A DNA stretch of 64,000 nucleotides from Moellerella wisconsensis ATCC 35017 (GTDB lineage Bacteria; Pseudomonadota; Gammaproteobacteria; Enterobacterales; Enterobacteriaceae): the NCBI RefSeq assembly GCF_001294465.1, contig NZ_LGAA01000014.1, positions 62,001-126,000 of the forward strand, given 5' to 3'. The notes under the pieces are model-generated. The model did not search any database. It had not been told where the DNA came from and was given only the letters and a program-made list of their open reading frames with translations. This document shows positions 1 through 8,764 of the stretch, in pieces (position 1 is the first letter of the stretch; each line of letters opens with the position of its first letter). The position numbers and the translations under genes were made by a program.

Positions 1-1
1 T

Positions 2-352
2 CCACAAAACACGACAGCTAATAAAGCGGTTGCTAGTGTTTTCAGTGTGATCCGTAATGTTTCCGTACCTTATGGTTTAAATACTACGGATGCACCGGAG
101 ATATCATCAACTCGCTGGCGTACCTTAGTTGACCATAAGCGTCAGCTCTATTTTTTTGAATCCGCATTGACGCCTAATATCTTTTGGACCGATTTGAAGA
201 AAATTGATTTTTCTGCTGAAACTGGCAAGGTGCAAAAATTAGATCTCGGTGTAGAGCAAAGCAATATTTTTTCTGGGGATGCGACTGCACTCTATAAAGA
301 AAGTAAACCTTTTATATTCCAAGGGCTGACAGAAAAAGAGCTAGGGTATTAA
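2..352 (+). CDS. Choloylglycine/penicillin V acylase family hydrolase (C-terminal part)
   Basis: Only the last 116 codons lie in the window; the frame is open to the left edge. The tail carries the family pattern SSTRWR followed by the conserved C-terminal strands YFFES and FWTDL. These are characteristic of linear amide C-N hydrolases of the N-terminal-nucleophile type (bile salt hydrolase / penicillin V acylase). The nucleophile Cys, the signal peptide if present, and the start are all outside the window, so substrate and location cannot be judged. No clear terminator follows; the next 240 bases hold a hairpin element and then the tehB control region. Confidence 0.75.
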   Translation, partial: PQNTTANKAVASVFSVIRNVSVPYGLNTTDAPEISSTRWRTLVDHKRQLYFFESALTPNIFWTDLKKIDFSAETGKVQKLDLGVEQSNIFSGDATALYKESKPFIFQGLTEKELGY

Positions 353-400
353 GTTTTTATTTAGCTCAAATTTAGAGGGTATAATTCCTGAGTGAGTTTA

Positions 401-497
401 ATCAATCTCCCGATATAGCACGGCTATTAGTACGACCATAGTTCGGCATAGTTCGGAATAGTGAAATAGTGCTGAATACGTAGTACGGGAGATTGAT
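401..497. repeat. Long imperfect hairpin element between genes
   Basis: A perfect 12-bp inverted repeat (ATCAATCTCCCG at 401-412, its complement at 486-497) encloses 73 bases. These contain a second pairing (AGCAC near 417 with GTGCT near 469) and a tandem 10-mer ATAGTTCGG(C/A) at 438-457. There is no T-tract, so it is not a standard terminator. It could be a small dispersed palindromic element, an mRNA 3' stabiliser for the upstream hydrolase, or part of a small RNA. Confidence 0.6.
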
Positions 498-557
498 ATT
501 TATCAAGCCCAATTAATTTGAGTAGATTACTCTTTGCAGAGTAACTTAATTAGCTAT

Positions 558-580
558 AAGATGTATTTAAAATGCAACTT
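558..580. promoter_or_regulatory. NsrR-type operator upstream of tehB
   Basis: The 23 bases AAGATGTATTT-AAAATGCAACTT form an imperfect palindrome matching the known NsrR consensus (AAGATGYATTT with its mirror). It ends 11 bases before the tehB start codon, so bound repressor would sit on the promoter or early transcribed region. An 18-base core (TATTTAAAATGCAACTTA) is identical to the site in front of hcp. tehB and hcp are both NsrR targets in E. coli. Confidence 0.75.
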
Positions 581-591
581 AAGGTGATGAT

Positions 592-1464
592 ATGACAGAT
601 TTAGTATGTTATAAAATAATGCCTACTTGGAATAAAAGTACGCTTCCTTTGATGTTCCAACAGCGCCATAATACCCAAGAGGGCAGTTATGCTCAGTTGG
701 TTATTCTGCAAGGTAGTTTAGATTTTGTTAGTTTTGAAGAAGATGGTCGCGAACAGTTGTTTCATTTTGATACACAACATCAGCCACCAATGATTGAACC
801 ACAAAAATGGCATCGCATTGCTGATTTTAGTGATGATATGCAATGCCAACTTTCTTTCTTTTGTCATCCTGATGTTAAGTTTTATAAGCAGTATGGGCTG
901 TCATTACCGCATTCTGAAGTGCGATTTATGGTTGAACAGCAGATTATTAAGCCGTGTAAAGTATTAGATTTAGGCTCGGGAAGAGGTAGAAATAGCTTCT
1001 TTTTGGCCCAGCAGGGGTATGATGTGACTGCGGTGGATATCAATCCTCAGCATATACAGGCCATTGAGTTGGTTAAAAAAGATGCCAATTTAGACAACAT
1101 AAAAACTGCCATTTATGATATTAATAGCCATCAAATCAAAGAAGAATATGATTTGATTATTTCAACAGTGGTATTAATGTTCTTAAAACGCGAAAATATT
1201 GCTGATATTATTAAAAATATGCAGCAACAGACACGAGCGAATGGGGTAAATTTAATTGTTTGCCCGGTAGAATCTCCAGATGTTCCTTATGATGAAGTCC
1301 CCTTTAAGTGTTTTTTACAACCCGGTGAATTAGAACAATATTATCACGATTGGGAAGTCATTAAATACAATGAAGATGCTGGGTATCTGCATAAAAAAGA
1401 TCAACACGGTAATCCAATTAAATTAAATTTTGCGACCCTAATCGCCCAGAAAAAGGCAGTTTAA
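592..1464 (+). CDS. tehB: Tellurite resistance methyltransferase TehB, long form
   Basis: A 290-residue S-adenosylmethionine-dependent methyltransferase. Residues 1-95 form the small beta-rich TehB N-terminal domain (DUF1971-like) and residues 105-285 the Rossmann methyltransferase. Motif I VLDLGSGRGRNS is at 124-135 and the acidic ribose-binding residue D149 is in AVDIN. E. coli TehB (about 197 aa) lacks the first domain; the Haemophilus-type protein has it. It is thought to volatilise or detoxify tellurite and related oxyanions. No tehA is next to it. The start at 592 follows AAGGTGAT at normal spacing and lies just after the NsrR-type operator, suggesting induction by nitric oxide. Confidence 0.9.
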   Translation: MTDLVCYKIMPTWNKSTLPLMFQQRHNTQEGSYAQLVILQGSLDFVSFEEDGREQLFHFDTQHQPPMIEPQKWHRIADFSDDMQCQLSFFCHPDVKFYKQYGLSLPHSEVRFMVEQQIIKPCKVLDLGSGRGRNSFFLAQQGYDVTAVDINPQHIQAIELVKKDANLDNIKTAIYDINSHQIKEEYDLIISTVVLMFLKRENIADIIKNMQQQTRANGVNLIVCPVESPDVPYDEVPFKCFLQPGELEQYYHDWEVIKYNEDAGYLHKKDQHGNPIKLNFATLIAQKKAV

Positions 1465-1473
1465 ATCCGGTTA

Positions 1474-1513
1474 AACAGACAACGGATAAGTAATAAATAG
1501 TCCGTTGTCTGTT
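1474..1513. terminator. Bidirectional terminator between tehB and clcA
   Basis: A perfect 13-bp stem (AACAGACAACGGA at 1474-1486, complement at 1501-1513) with a 14-base loop sits between two convergent genes. The flanks are A/T rich (TTAATTAT to the right, TTTAA to the left), but there is no long T run. Position and stem strength support termination from both sides. Confidence 0.7.
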
Positions 1514-1537
1514 AATTATCACTTTGCTATTCTTCGT

Positions 1538-2980
1538 CTATTCCGCTGGCTTTTCTACCACCGGCATTTTATTCTCAGTCGTTTTATTTTGCTGTGCATT
1601 TTGTTGGAGTTTACGCTCTAATAGTACGCTATACAGCGGTCTTCCGCCTAATGCCTGTGCGAGCATGGTTGCCCCAAGACAGGTAATAATCATGGGTAAA
1701 ATCAGCTGGTAATTATCGGTCATTTCTAATACTAAAATAATACCTGTCAGCGGTGCTCTGACGGTAGATGCAAATAATGCGCCCATACCCGCAATGGCAA
1801 AAGTACCAATTTCTATCGTATATTCAGGGAATAAATTTAATGCGATGTAGCCAAAGGCGGTGCCAAATAAAGTGCCTAAGGCTAACAATGGAGAAAAAAC
1901 ACCACCAGCAGCACCAGAACTAAAGCTGAGTGTTGAGGTTAAAAAGCGTAAAGCAAAAAATACTAAAATCATGGCGAGACTAAAAGTACCCGCGGTTGAT
2001 TGGTGGATAACATTGAAACCACCTCCAACAATTTCGGGCATTAAAATACCAATTGCGCCACAACTGCCGCCAATTAATCCGCCCATTAATACAAAGCGTG
2101 ACAGTTTGCCTTGATAAAATTGCAGAAATTTATCTTGTAGATAAAGTAATAAATTATTAAAGGCGATACCTAATACACCGAATATCATACCGAGAATGAG
2201 ATACAGCCATAATGTATTTAAGGGCGCTGATGAGAACTGCCCAATATCAAGTATTGCACTTTGTCCGCTAATCAATCTAAATACAATGGTAGCCATAATT
2301 GCACCGATAAATACTGCTTTAATCGAAATTAGGCTATATTTAAATTGTGGGCGCATCTCTTCAATAATAAATAAAATACCGGCTAATGGTGCATTAAATG
2401 CAGCAGATAACCCAGCGGCAGCCCCGGCTGCTAATAAAGTATGGCGCGATTCTTTATCTTTTATACGGAAGATATCATTGATCATCTGGCTGATATTTGC
2501 GCCTAATTGCACCGTAGGCCCTTCTCGTCCTAGCACCATGCCAGAGCCTAATGTTCCTAAGCCGCCAAAAAATTTGACCGGCAATACTCGCCACCAGCGC
2601 ACTGGGCGTAAATCTTGTAATGCACCTTCGATCTCAGGAATACCAGAGCCTCCTGCCTCGGGAGCGAAGCGATTAACGAGATAATAGCCAATCATCGCCA
2701 GTATGGCTGAAATAACAAACATTGCAGGGATCATCAGCCATTTATCACTGAAATAAGCACTTACGGCGTCGGTTCGTTGGTTTGAAATCCACGTAGTACC
2801 GATTTCAAATAATACTCCGACTAATCCTGCGAGCGAGCCAATAATCGCTGACAGTAATAAGATAATTAGTGGTGTTTTATCTTTTTCTTTTAATCGTTTC
2901 AGTACTCCAAATCGGTATTTTATTTCATTGGCGCTAACTGAGTTTTTGTCTGCCATTGTATCTGCCATTTTGTCTGCCAT
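1538..2980 (-). CDS. clcA: H+/Cl- exchange transporter ClcA
   Basis: A 480-residue CLC-family chloride/proton antiporter of the inner membrane, used in acid resistance in E. coli. The selectivity-filter signatures are all present: GSGIP (111-115), GREGP (151-155, with gating glutamate E153) and the proton glutamate in FIIEEMR (E208). It aligns with E. coli ClcA along its length. The first 12 residues are a repeat, [12 protein letters not shown], so three in-frame ATG codons 12 bases apart (2980, 2968, 2956) could start translation. The ribosome-binding site is weak (AGAGAG). It converges on tehB. Confidence 0.95.
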   Translation of the reverse strand: MADKMADTMADKNSVSANEIKYRFGVLKRLKEKDKTPLIILLLSAIIGSLAGLVGVLFEIGTTWISNQRTDAVSAYFSDKWLMIPAMFVISAILAMIGYYLVNRFAPEAGGSGIPEIEGALQDLRPVRWWRVLPVKFFGGLGTLGSGMVLGREGPTVQLGANISQMINDIFRIKDKESRHTLLAAGAAAGLSAAFNAPLAGILFIIEEMRPQFKYSLISIKAVFIGAIMATIVFRLISGQSAILDIGQFSSAPLNTLWLYLILGMIFGVLGIAFNNLLLYLQDKFLQFYQGKLSRFVLMGGLIGGSCGAIGILMPEIVGGGFNVIHQSTAGTFSLAMILVFFALRFLTSTLSFSSGAAGGVFSPLLALGTLFGTAFGYIALNLFPEYTIEIGTFAIAGMGALFASTVRAPLTGIILVLEMTDNYQLILPMIITCLGATMLAQALGGRPLYSVLLERKLQQNAQQNKTTENKMPVVEKPAE

Positions 2981-3254
2981 ATTGTTATGACTCTCTTGCT
3001 CTTGAACGATCTAATCAATCAGTATATAGCATCAACTATACCAAGGAGTTTGCTTCTTGATATAAAAAAGGGTCTATTTAGCCGCAATCATTTTATCACA
3101 AATATTTTATAAAGCAGCGTAGTGATGATTAAGGTTAAATAATTAGGGTTACTCTAAAAAAGAAATAAAATTTTTTTTCATTCTTAATAAGACAATAAAT
3201 ATTGAATTTAATGAGCTTAGAATATAAGGATTAATAACTAAATAACCTATAGTT
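2981..3254. other. AT-rich spacer upstream of clcA
   Basis: Spacer between the clcA start and the aldehyde dehydrogenase terminator. It must contain the clcA promoter, but no convincing -35/-10 pair, operator or open reading frame stands out. A/T runs dominate from about 3120 to 3260. Confidence 0.5.
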
Positions 3255-3297
3255 GAAATAAAAAAATCCCGATAAACGTGGTGTCAGTTTATCGGGA
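3255..3297 (-). terminator. Rho-independent terminator of the aldehyde dehydrogenase gene
   Basis: Read on the minus strand, an 11-bp stem (TCCCGATAAAC / GTTTATCGGGA, plus-strand positions 3267-3277 and 3287-3297) with a 9-base loop is followed by a run of seven T. It lies 50 bases past the stop codon of the gene ending at 3349. Confidence 0.9.
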
Positions 3298-3348
3298 CAA
3301 ATTAACTATTTATTTTAATTAACTATTGATAGAAATTCTGGATATAAT

Positions 3349-4830
3349 TTATTCACTGGTACTGATGATAATGTTTTTCACTTCAGTATAAGCGTCTAAC
3401 ATCATTTTATGCGTTTCACGGCCTAATCCGGATTTTTTATAGCCACCGAAAGGTGCATGAGCCGGTAATTCATGGTAGGTATTAACCCACATACGACCTG
3501 TCCTGACGGCTTTCGAGACGCGGATTGCTCGGTTAATATCTTGTGTCCATACCGCGCCGCCTAAGCCATATTCGGAGTCATTGGCTAAATCAATAACTTC
3601 TTGTTCATCTTTAAATTTAATCACGCACAATACCGGACCAAAAATTTCTTCGATAGCTACCTGCATATCATTGGTCACGTCAGAAATTATGGTTGGCTGC
3701 ATAAAGAAGCCTTTATCTAGACCATTCTCGGTAAGGCGTTTGCCCCCAGTAAGAATGGTTGCACCTTCTTTTTTGGCGATATCGACATAATTTAAAATGG
3801 TATTTAATTGCGCCTCACTAACTTGGCTGCCCATTTGGGTATCAGTAGCCATTGGATCGCCCACTTTTACTGATTCAAAGCGAGTTTTTAATGCCGCTAA
3901 GAACGAATCGTAGATATCTTCGTGTAGGAACAAGCGAGAGCCCGATTCGCAAGCTTGGCCTTGGTTCATCAAGATGGCGATGGCGGCATATTTGACCGCT
4001 TTTTCCATATTGGCATCAGGGAATACGATATTAGCCGATTTCCCCCCCAGTTCGAGTGTAGCGGGGATCAGTTTTTTGGCTGCCGCTGCGGCAACGGTGT
4101 AACCCACGCTAGTTGAACCAGTAAAGGCTAATTTATCAATGCCAGGATGTTCTAAAATAGCTTGACCAACCACAGATCCGCGCCCAGTTACGATATTAAC
4201 CACACCAGCAGGCACGAATGCATTGATAATACGACCGAGTTCTAACAGGCTGATTGGGGTTAGGCTAGCAGGATTGATAACGACAGTATCACCGGCAGCA
4301 ATAACCGGAGCGAGCTTCCACGCTGCCATTAATAATGGGAAGTTCCAAGGAATAATTTGGCCGACAACACCTAAAGGTTCGCGAATAGCTAAGCTAATAG
4401 TATTGGCATCGATAATTGATGTTTCATCAGTATGTGAACGGATCACGCCAGCAAAATAGCGGAAGTGATCAATCGCTGCCGGTAAGTCTATTTTAGATGA
4501 TTCATTGTAAGGTTTACCGTTATCGAGAGATTCTAATACGGCAAAACGTTGTTGTTCTTGTTCGAGCTTATCTGCAATTTTAAGCAAAATATTTTGACGT
4601 TCAACTGGCGTACTGTGCTGCCAGCTGACAAAGGCTTTTTGCGCAGCGGCAACGGCTAAATCAACATCTTCTGCTGAACCTTCTTGATATTCGGTTAATA
4701 ATTCACCCGTGGCTGGATTGTAACTTTGGTTAGTTTTGTGCGAAACGCTATCAGTCCATTGTCCATCGATCAGTAATTGGTAACATTTTTTAGGTTGGTT
4801 CTCGGGAGCGATGTCTTTTAATGTGATCAT
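3349..4830 (-). CDS. NAD(P)-dependent aldehyde dehydrogenase (AldB-like)
   Basis: A 493-residue aldehyde dehydrogenase that oxidises an aldehyde to its acid. The family catalytic set is visible: N163 in PWNFP, general base E260 in LELGGKS and nucleophile C294 in NQGQACESGSR. The C-terminal half resembles E. coli AldB (HAPFGGYKKSG, GRETHKMML). Odd point: the usual lysine of the KPAExTP motif that contacts the cofactor ribose is asparagine (VVINPASLTP, N186) and the glutamate is serine (S189), so NAD versus NADP preference is uncertain. The ribosome-binding site GGAGAATTACC precedes the ATG. The gene stands alone, divergent from hcp. The physiological aldehyde is unknown. Confidence 0.88.
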   Translation of the reverse strand: MITLKDIAPENQPKKCYQLLIDGQWTDSVSHKTNQSYNPATGELLTEYQEGSAEDVDLAVAAAQKAFVSWQHSTPVERQNILLKIADKLEQEQQRFAVLESLDNGKPYNESSKIDLPAAIDHFRYFAGVIRSHTDETSIIDANTISLAIREPLGVVGQIIPWNFPLLMAAWKLAPVIAAGDTVVINPASLTPISLLELGRIINAFVPAGVVNIVTGRGSVVGQAILEHPGIDKLAFTGSTSVGYTVAAAAAKKLIPATLELGGKSANIVFPDANMEKAVKYAAIAILMNQGQACESGSRLFLHEDIYDSFLAALKTRFESVKVGDPMATDTQMGSQVSEAQLNTILNYVDIAKKEGATILTGGKRLTENGLDKGFFMQPTIISDVTNDMQVAIEEIFGPVLCVIKFKDEQEVIDLANDSEYGLGGAVWTQDINRAIRVSKAVRTGRMWVNTYHELPAHAPFGGYKKSGLGRETHKMMLDAYTEVKNIIISTSE

Positions 4831-4871
4831 GGTAATTCTCCAATAGTAGGGCCTGTAAGTCGGAGTTTGTT

Positions 4872-4918
4872 ATTAACTATTAACTAACCATCAAATAATT
4901 AGTTAGCTAATAGTTAAT
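4872..4918. promoter_or_regulatory. Large near-palindrome upstream of the aldehyde dehydrogenase gene
   Basis: An 11-bp inverted repeat (ATTAACTATTA at 4872-4882, complement at 4908-4918) encloses a second short pair (CTAAC 4884-4888, GTTAG 4902-4906). It lies 42-88 bases upstream of the start codon at 4830, a normal place for an operator. The cognate regulator is unknown. Confidence 0.45.
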
Positions 4919-5040
4919 CATAGTACATACAGCCAATAAATGTTATCGGTCAGTGCTATAGGTAATACCTATCGAAAAGTATTAATTTAATGTTTGTACC
5001 GATTAAATAAGCCATAAATAGTTATCATTACGTTTTATTT

Positions 5041-5054
5041 TTGCGGCAGATCAA
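5041..5054. promoter_or_regulatory. Possible FNR half-conserved site upstream of hcp
   Basis: TTGCG-GCAG-ATCAA matches the FNR consensus TTGAT-N4-ATCAA perfectly in the right half and in three of five bases on the left. hcp-hcr is FNR-activated in E. coli, which makes the site plausible. A TATAAA-like -10 is seen near 5086. Confidence 0.4.
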
Positions 5055-5112
5055 TAACAAATTAAGTTGTAGATAAAACACCTGTTATAAATTTAGGAAA
5101 GTACTAACCTTA

Positions 5113-5135
5113 TTGGTGTATTTAAAATGCAACTT
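5113..5135. promoter_or_regulatory. NsrR-type operator upstream of hcp
   Basis: TTGGTGTATTT-AAAATGCAACTT matches the NsrR palindrome except in the outer left bases. It shares an 18-base core with the site before tehB. It ends 15 bases before the hcp start at 5151 and overlaps an upstream in-frame ATG (5127), which argues against that ATG being used. Confidence 0.75.
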
Positions 5136-5150
5136 ATAAGGGTAATATTC

Positions 5151-6803
5151 ATGTACTGTGTGCAATGTGAACAAACAATGAGAACACCAGTGGGTAATGG
5201 CTGTGCATACGCACAGGGCATGTGCGGTAAAACTGCTGAAACCTCCGATCTACAAGATTTATTAGTTGCCGTTCTGCAAGGATTATCAGCTTGGGCAGTT
5301 ACCGCGCGCGCGCTAGAAATTATCGATCATGATATTGACAGTTTTGTTCCTCGAGCGTTTTTCGCCACATTAACTAATGTGAATTTTGATTCAGATAGAA
5401 TTATTGGTTATGCCCGTGAAGCGATTTATTTACGCCAACAATTAGTTAAACGTTGCCAGGCCAAGAACAGCCTAGTTCAGGTCGATCATCCGATGGCAAA
5501 TTTGCAGTTACAGGGCTCGGATTTACCGGCTTTGTTAGCACAAGCCACTGAATTTGCATTAAATCGTGATTTACAGCAGGTTGGTGAGGATATTCATGGC
5601 TTACGTATGTTGTGCCTATATGGTTTAAAAGGTGCGGCGGCCTATATGGAGCATGCCCATGTTTTAGGTCAGTATGACAATGATGTTTATGGTCAATTCC
5701 ATCAAATAATGGCATGGCTTGGAACATTACCAACAGAGATAGATGCGCTGCTTGAACAATCAATGGCTATCGGGATGATGAATTTCCGTATCATGGAATT
5801 ACTTGATGCTGGGGAGACCAAAAAATTTGGTGATCCGATCCCTACGCAGGTTAATGTGCGTCCTGTAGCAGGCAAATGTATTCTTATTTCTGGGCATGAT
5901 CTGAAAGATCTCCAATTGTTGTTAGAGCAAACAGCAGGAACCGGAATTAATATTTATACCCATGGTGAAATGTTACCGGCTCATGGTTATCCTGAATTAA
6001 AAAAATACCCACATTTAGTCGGTAATTATGGCAGTGGATGGCAAAATCAGCAGATTGAATTTGCTAAATTCCCTGGACCAATCTTAATGACCTCAAACTG
6101 TATTATTGATCCTGATGTTGGTCAGTATAAAGAGCGTATTTGGACGCGCAGCATTGTCGGTTGGCCGGGTGCGAAGCATGTTAATGGTGATGATTTTTCA
6201 GCCATTATTGCACAAGCACAAGCGCTTAGTGGTTTTCCTTATACCGAAATCGAACATAAAATTACGGTAGGATTTGGGCGTAAAACCTTGCTAAGTGCCT
6301 CCGACGCAGTCATTGATTTGGTGGCTCAAGGTAAATTACGCCATGTATTTTTAGTTGGTGGTTGTGATGGTAGCCGAGATGAGCGCAGCTATTACACTGA
6401 TTTTGCGCGTAGCGTACCTCAAGATTGCTTAATAATGACCTTGGCGTGCGGTAAATATCGTTTTAATAAACTGGATTTTGGCACCATTGAAGGTTTACCG
6501 CGTCTGCTTGATGTAGGTCAGTGTAATGATGCCTATTCCGCTATTATGCTGGCGGTTAATCTGGCAGAGAAATTAGGCTGTGGTGTGAATGACTTACCGC
6601 TAAGTTTAATTTTGTCGTGGTTTGAACAGAAAGCGATAGTTATTTTATTAACGCTATTGTCTCTGGGCGTCAAAAATATTTACACTGGGCCAACGGCCCC
6701 GGCCTTTTTGACTGAAAATTTACTGAATATACTGAATGAAAAATTTGGTATGCGCAGTATTACTACTGTTGAACAGGATCTGGCAACTATTTTGCCGGCA
6801 TAA
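5151..6803 (+). CDS. hcp: Hydroxylamine reductase / hybrid cluster protein Hcp
   Basis: A 550-residue hybrid-cluster protein, the same length as E. coli Hcp, which reduces nitric oxide (and hydroxylamine in vitro) under anaerobic nitrosative stress. The N-terminal iron-sulfur cysteines C3, C6, C18 and C25 (MYCVQCEQ...[12 protein letters not shown]) are present, as are hybrid-cluster motifs such as GGCDG and [10 protein letters not shown]. The start at 5151 is chosen because it gives the conserved MYCVQC end and has AAGGG eight bases upstream; the in-frame ATG at 5127 lies inside the NsrR box. hcr follows 45 bases later. Confidence 0.97.
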   Translation: MYCVQCEQTMRTPVGNGCAYAQGMCGKTAETSDLQDLLVAVLQGLSAWAVTARALEIIDHDIDSFVPRAFFATLTNVNFDSDRIIGYAREAIYLRQQLVKRCQAKNSLVQVDHPMANLQLQGSDLPALLAQATEFALNRDLQQVGEDIHGLRMLCLYGLKGAAAYMEHAHVLGQYDNDVYGQFHQIMAWLGTLPTEIDALLEQSMAIGMMNFRIMELLDAGETKKFGDPIPTQVNVRPVAGKCILISGHDLKDLQLLLEQTAGTGINIYTHGEMLPAHGYPELKKYPHLVGNYGSGWQNQQIEFAKFPGPILMTSNCIIDPDVGQYKERIWTRSIVGWPGAKHVNGDDFSAIIAQAQALSGFPYTEIEHKITVGFGRKTLLSASDAVIDLVAQGKLRHVFLVGGCDGSRDERSYYTDFARSVPQDCLIMTLACGKYRFNKLDFGTIEGLPRLLDVGQCNDAYSAIMLAVNLAEKLGCGVNDLPLSLILSWFEQKAIVILLTLLSLGVKNIYTGPTAPAFLTENLLNILNEKFGMRSITTVEQDLATILPA

Positions 6804-6813
6804 ATTCGTGCAG

Positions 6814-6831
6814 GGGAGAGCTTATTCTCCC
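6814..6831 (+). other. Intercistronic hairpin between hcp and hcr
   Basis: GGGAGA (6814-6819) pairs with TCTCCC (6826-6831) around a 6-base loop, just before the hcr ribosome-binding site GAGGA (6836-6840). There is no T-tract, so it is more likely an mRNA processing or stability element than a terminator. Confidence 0.5.
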
Positions 6832-6848
6832 TATTGAGGACTTTTTTT

Positions 6849-7901
6849 ATGACCATGCCAACAACCTTATGCCCGAATCGTATGCAGGTACATTCGGTAT
6901 ATCAGGAAACCCCCGATGTTTGGACGATTAATCTAATTAATCATGATTTTTATACTTATGATCCGGGACAGTTTGCGTTAGTCAGTATTGAAAATAGCGG
7001 TGATACCCTGCGCGCATATACACTTTCATCTTCGCCGGGATTAAGCCCGTTTATAACCATAACCGTGAGACGTCTCGATAATGGTATGGGTTCCAATTGG
7101 TTGACTCAATCGGTAAAACCGGGCGATTATTTGTGGCTTTCCGATGCACAAGGGGAGTTTAGTTGCGCCAATATTGCCCATGATAATTATTTAATGCTAG
7201 CAGCGGGGTGTGGTGTTACCCCAATTATGTCTATGGTTCGTTGGTTATTAGCGAATAAGCCTAGTGCCAATATTAAAGTATTATTTAATGTGCGTGATGA
7301 GCAGCAAGTTATTTTTTCCCGAGAGTGGCAATATTTATTAGGCCAATATCCACAGCAATTACAATTGTGTATTATGCAGGAATCACCCGATCAGGGCGAA
7401 ATAACTCAAGGCCGTTTAACTCAACAAAAATTAGCAGCCTTGGTGCCAGATATTCAATCCCGCGTAGTAATGACCTGTGGACCCGCGGCTTATATGCAGA
7501 ATGTACAGAATTTTGCCACGGAACTGGGGGTAGATGCCGCCAATTTCTTTATGGAACGTTTTTCTACTGAGCCGTTACTTTCTGAGACTACACTTACAGA
7601 ATATAAGCCATCAGATGCGGGAAAAAGTGCTGAAAATACGCAAACAGTAATGTTAAAAGTGCGCCATCAATTAACCGATTATTCCGTACCGGTTGGAATG
7701 TCGTTATTAGCAGCGATGGAGTTAAATAAGCTGCCTGTGGTCGCGGCGTGTCGTGCAGGTGTTTGTGGGAGCTGTAAAACCCAAGTAATTACTGGCGATT
7801 ATACACAGAGTAGCCAAATGACATTAACCGCGGAAGAAATTGAGCAGGGGTATGTTCTTGCTTGTAGCTGTCAATTACGTGGCAATATTGAAATTGCATA
7901 A
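6849..7901 (+). CDS. hcr: NADH oxidoreductase Hcr
   Basis: A 350-residue electron donor for Hcp. It has an FAD-binding beta-barrel (RAYTLSS at about 55-61), an NAD-binding domain (AAGCGVTPIMSM at 118-129) and a C-terminal plant-type [2Fe-2S] ferredoxin domain with ligands C301, C306, C309 and C339 (CRAGVCGSC...CSC). The sequence follows E. coli Hcr closely. The ATG at 6849 (MTMPTTLCPNR) is preferred over a TTG five codons upstream because GAGGA sits eight bases before it. It forms an operon with hcp. Confidence 0.96.
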   Translation: MTMPTTLCPNRMQVHSVYQETPDVWTINLINHDFYTYDPGQFALVSIENSGDTLRAYTLSSSPGLSPFITITVRRLDNGMGSNWLTQSVKPGDYLWLSDAQGEFSCANIAHDNYLMLAAGCGVTPIMSMVRWLLANKPSANIKVLFNVRDEQQVIFSREWQYLLGQYPQQLQLCIMQESPDQGEITQGRLTQQKLAALVPDIQSRVVMTCGPAAYMQNVQNFATELGVDAANFFMERFSTEPLLSETTLTEYKPSDAGKSAENTQTVMLKVRHQLTDYSVPVGMSLLAAMELNKLPVVAACRAGVCGSCKTQVITGDYTQSSQMTLTAEEIEQGYVLACSCQLRGNIEIA

Positions 7902-7916
7902 ATAATAATGCTGTAG

Positions 7917-7963
7917 ATTATCTCCTTAATATCGATTGTTATAATAGGTTTTAGGGAGATAAT
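7917..7963 (+). terminator. Possible terminator after hcr
   Basis: A 9-bp stem (ATTATCTCC 7917-7925, GGAGATAAT 7955-7963) with a 29-base AT-rich loop begins 15 bases past the hcr stop. The following TAGTTTATCTT is only a weak T-tract. Confidence 0.45.
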
Positions 7964-8522
7964 TAGTTTATCTTCAGCTCATTTATTACTAAAATATATT
8001 TTCATTAGCCTTTATTTGATCTTCTTTTTTTTATAATTATTTTATTATTTTATTATTTTATTATTTTATTTGGTCAGTATAATTTATAAAGATATCGTTA
8101 TGATTATTTTTTATTTTGAATTTATTTGTCATTATAACAGAGGGTATATTAATTGATATATTAAAAAATATATTTATCTAATATAATTTAGGGTTTTCAT
8201 ATAATCTTGTGGTTAATTTTTTGATTCTATTTTTATACATGAAGTTATGGTTTAATTTTCTTTTAATGCTCTGGGATATAAGTGATAAATAGTAGATATT
8301 CTTTATATTTTTTAGAGATAATATTAGCATTGTAGTGATTTTTTCGGCATTTATTTACAATAATGTTACTAATAATTATATTTATTTATAAAGAAGTATT
8401 TTTTAATTCACAAAGATAAACAAAGCTTAAACAATATGAATTTTGACATAATTAGTCACATATTCGGGATGGTAATCCTGATGTCAATGGTTATAATTCG
8501 CGCCGCATCTTAATAGTGCAGT
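7964..8522. other. Very AT-rich spacer upstream of the M-box
   Basis: About 560 bases with no credible reading frame. It contains four perfect tandem copies of the 8-mer ATTATTTT (8036-8067) and many A/T runs. The promoter for the M-box/mgtE transcript should lie at its right end; no clear -35/-10 pair was identified. The composition is of the kind typically bound by H-NS. Confidence 0.5.
8036..8067. repeat. Four tandem copies of an 8-bp AT repeat
   Basis: ATTATTTT is repeated four times without change (8036-8043, 8044-8051, 8052-8059, 8060-8067). Such a tract is prone to slippage and bendable; no function is evident. Confidence 0.8.
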
Positions 8523-8685
8523 ATCTCGTTAGGCGAGGCTCCTATACAAACACAGGTTGCTGATCTGACGACGTCGAGAGACGCCCAAGATTAGGACAGG
8601 ATATATCGATCGAAGGTATATCCCCATGTAACTTCCCGTAATAATCGGGATACGTTGTATAGTGCTAAAACCGAGACGTAGAGAT
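8523..8685 (+). ncRNA. M-box (ykoK leader) Mg2+ riboswitch aptamer
   Basis: The leader of mgtE carries the conserved M-box blocks in order: GTTAGGCGAGGCTCCTATA, then GTCGAGAGACGCC, then GACAGG, ATGTAACTTCCCG and AGTGCTAAAACCGAGACG. The closing helix P1 is formed by ATCTC (8523-8527) and GAGAT (8681-8685). In Bacillus subtilis this RNA senses Mg2+ and controls mgtE. A competing hairpin, AGAGA (8680-8684) with TCTCT (8697-8701), could disrupt P1 and act as the switch. Confidence 0.9.
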
Positions 8686-8714
8686 AGCCATAGCATTCTC
8701 TCATCTGGTTTCGC

Positions 8715-8754
8715 CCCTATTTGAGTGCTGTTTGAGTTAACAACAGTAATAGGG
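8715..8754 (+). promoter_or_regulatory. Ribosome-binding-site sequestering hairpin of mgtE
   Basis: CCCTATT (8715-8721) pairs with AATAGGG (8748-8754), and CTGTT (8728-8732) with AACAG (8742-8746). The right arm contains the only Shine-Dalgarno-like AGGG before the ATG at 8765. No T-tract follows, so the M-box probably controls translation initiation rather than termination. Confidence 0.65.
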
Positions 8755-8764
8755 TCCAATTAAA

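Noticed and set aside
1860-2684. Plus-strand open frames inside clcA
   Set aside because: They are antisense to a well-conserved transporter, have no ribosome-binding sites and no recognisable domains.
5127-5150. Earlier ATG as the start of hcp
   Set aside because: It lies inside the NsrR operator, lacks a ribosome-binding site and adds residues absent from homologues.
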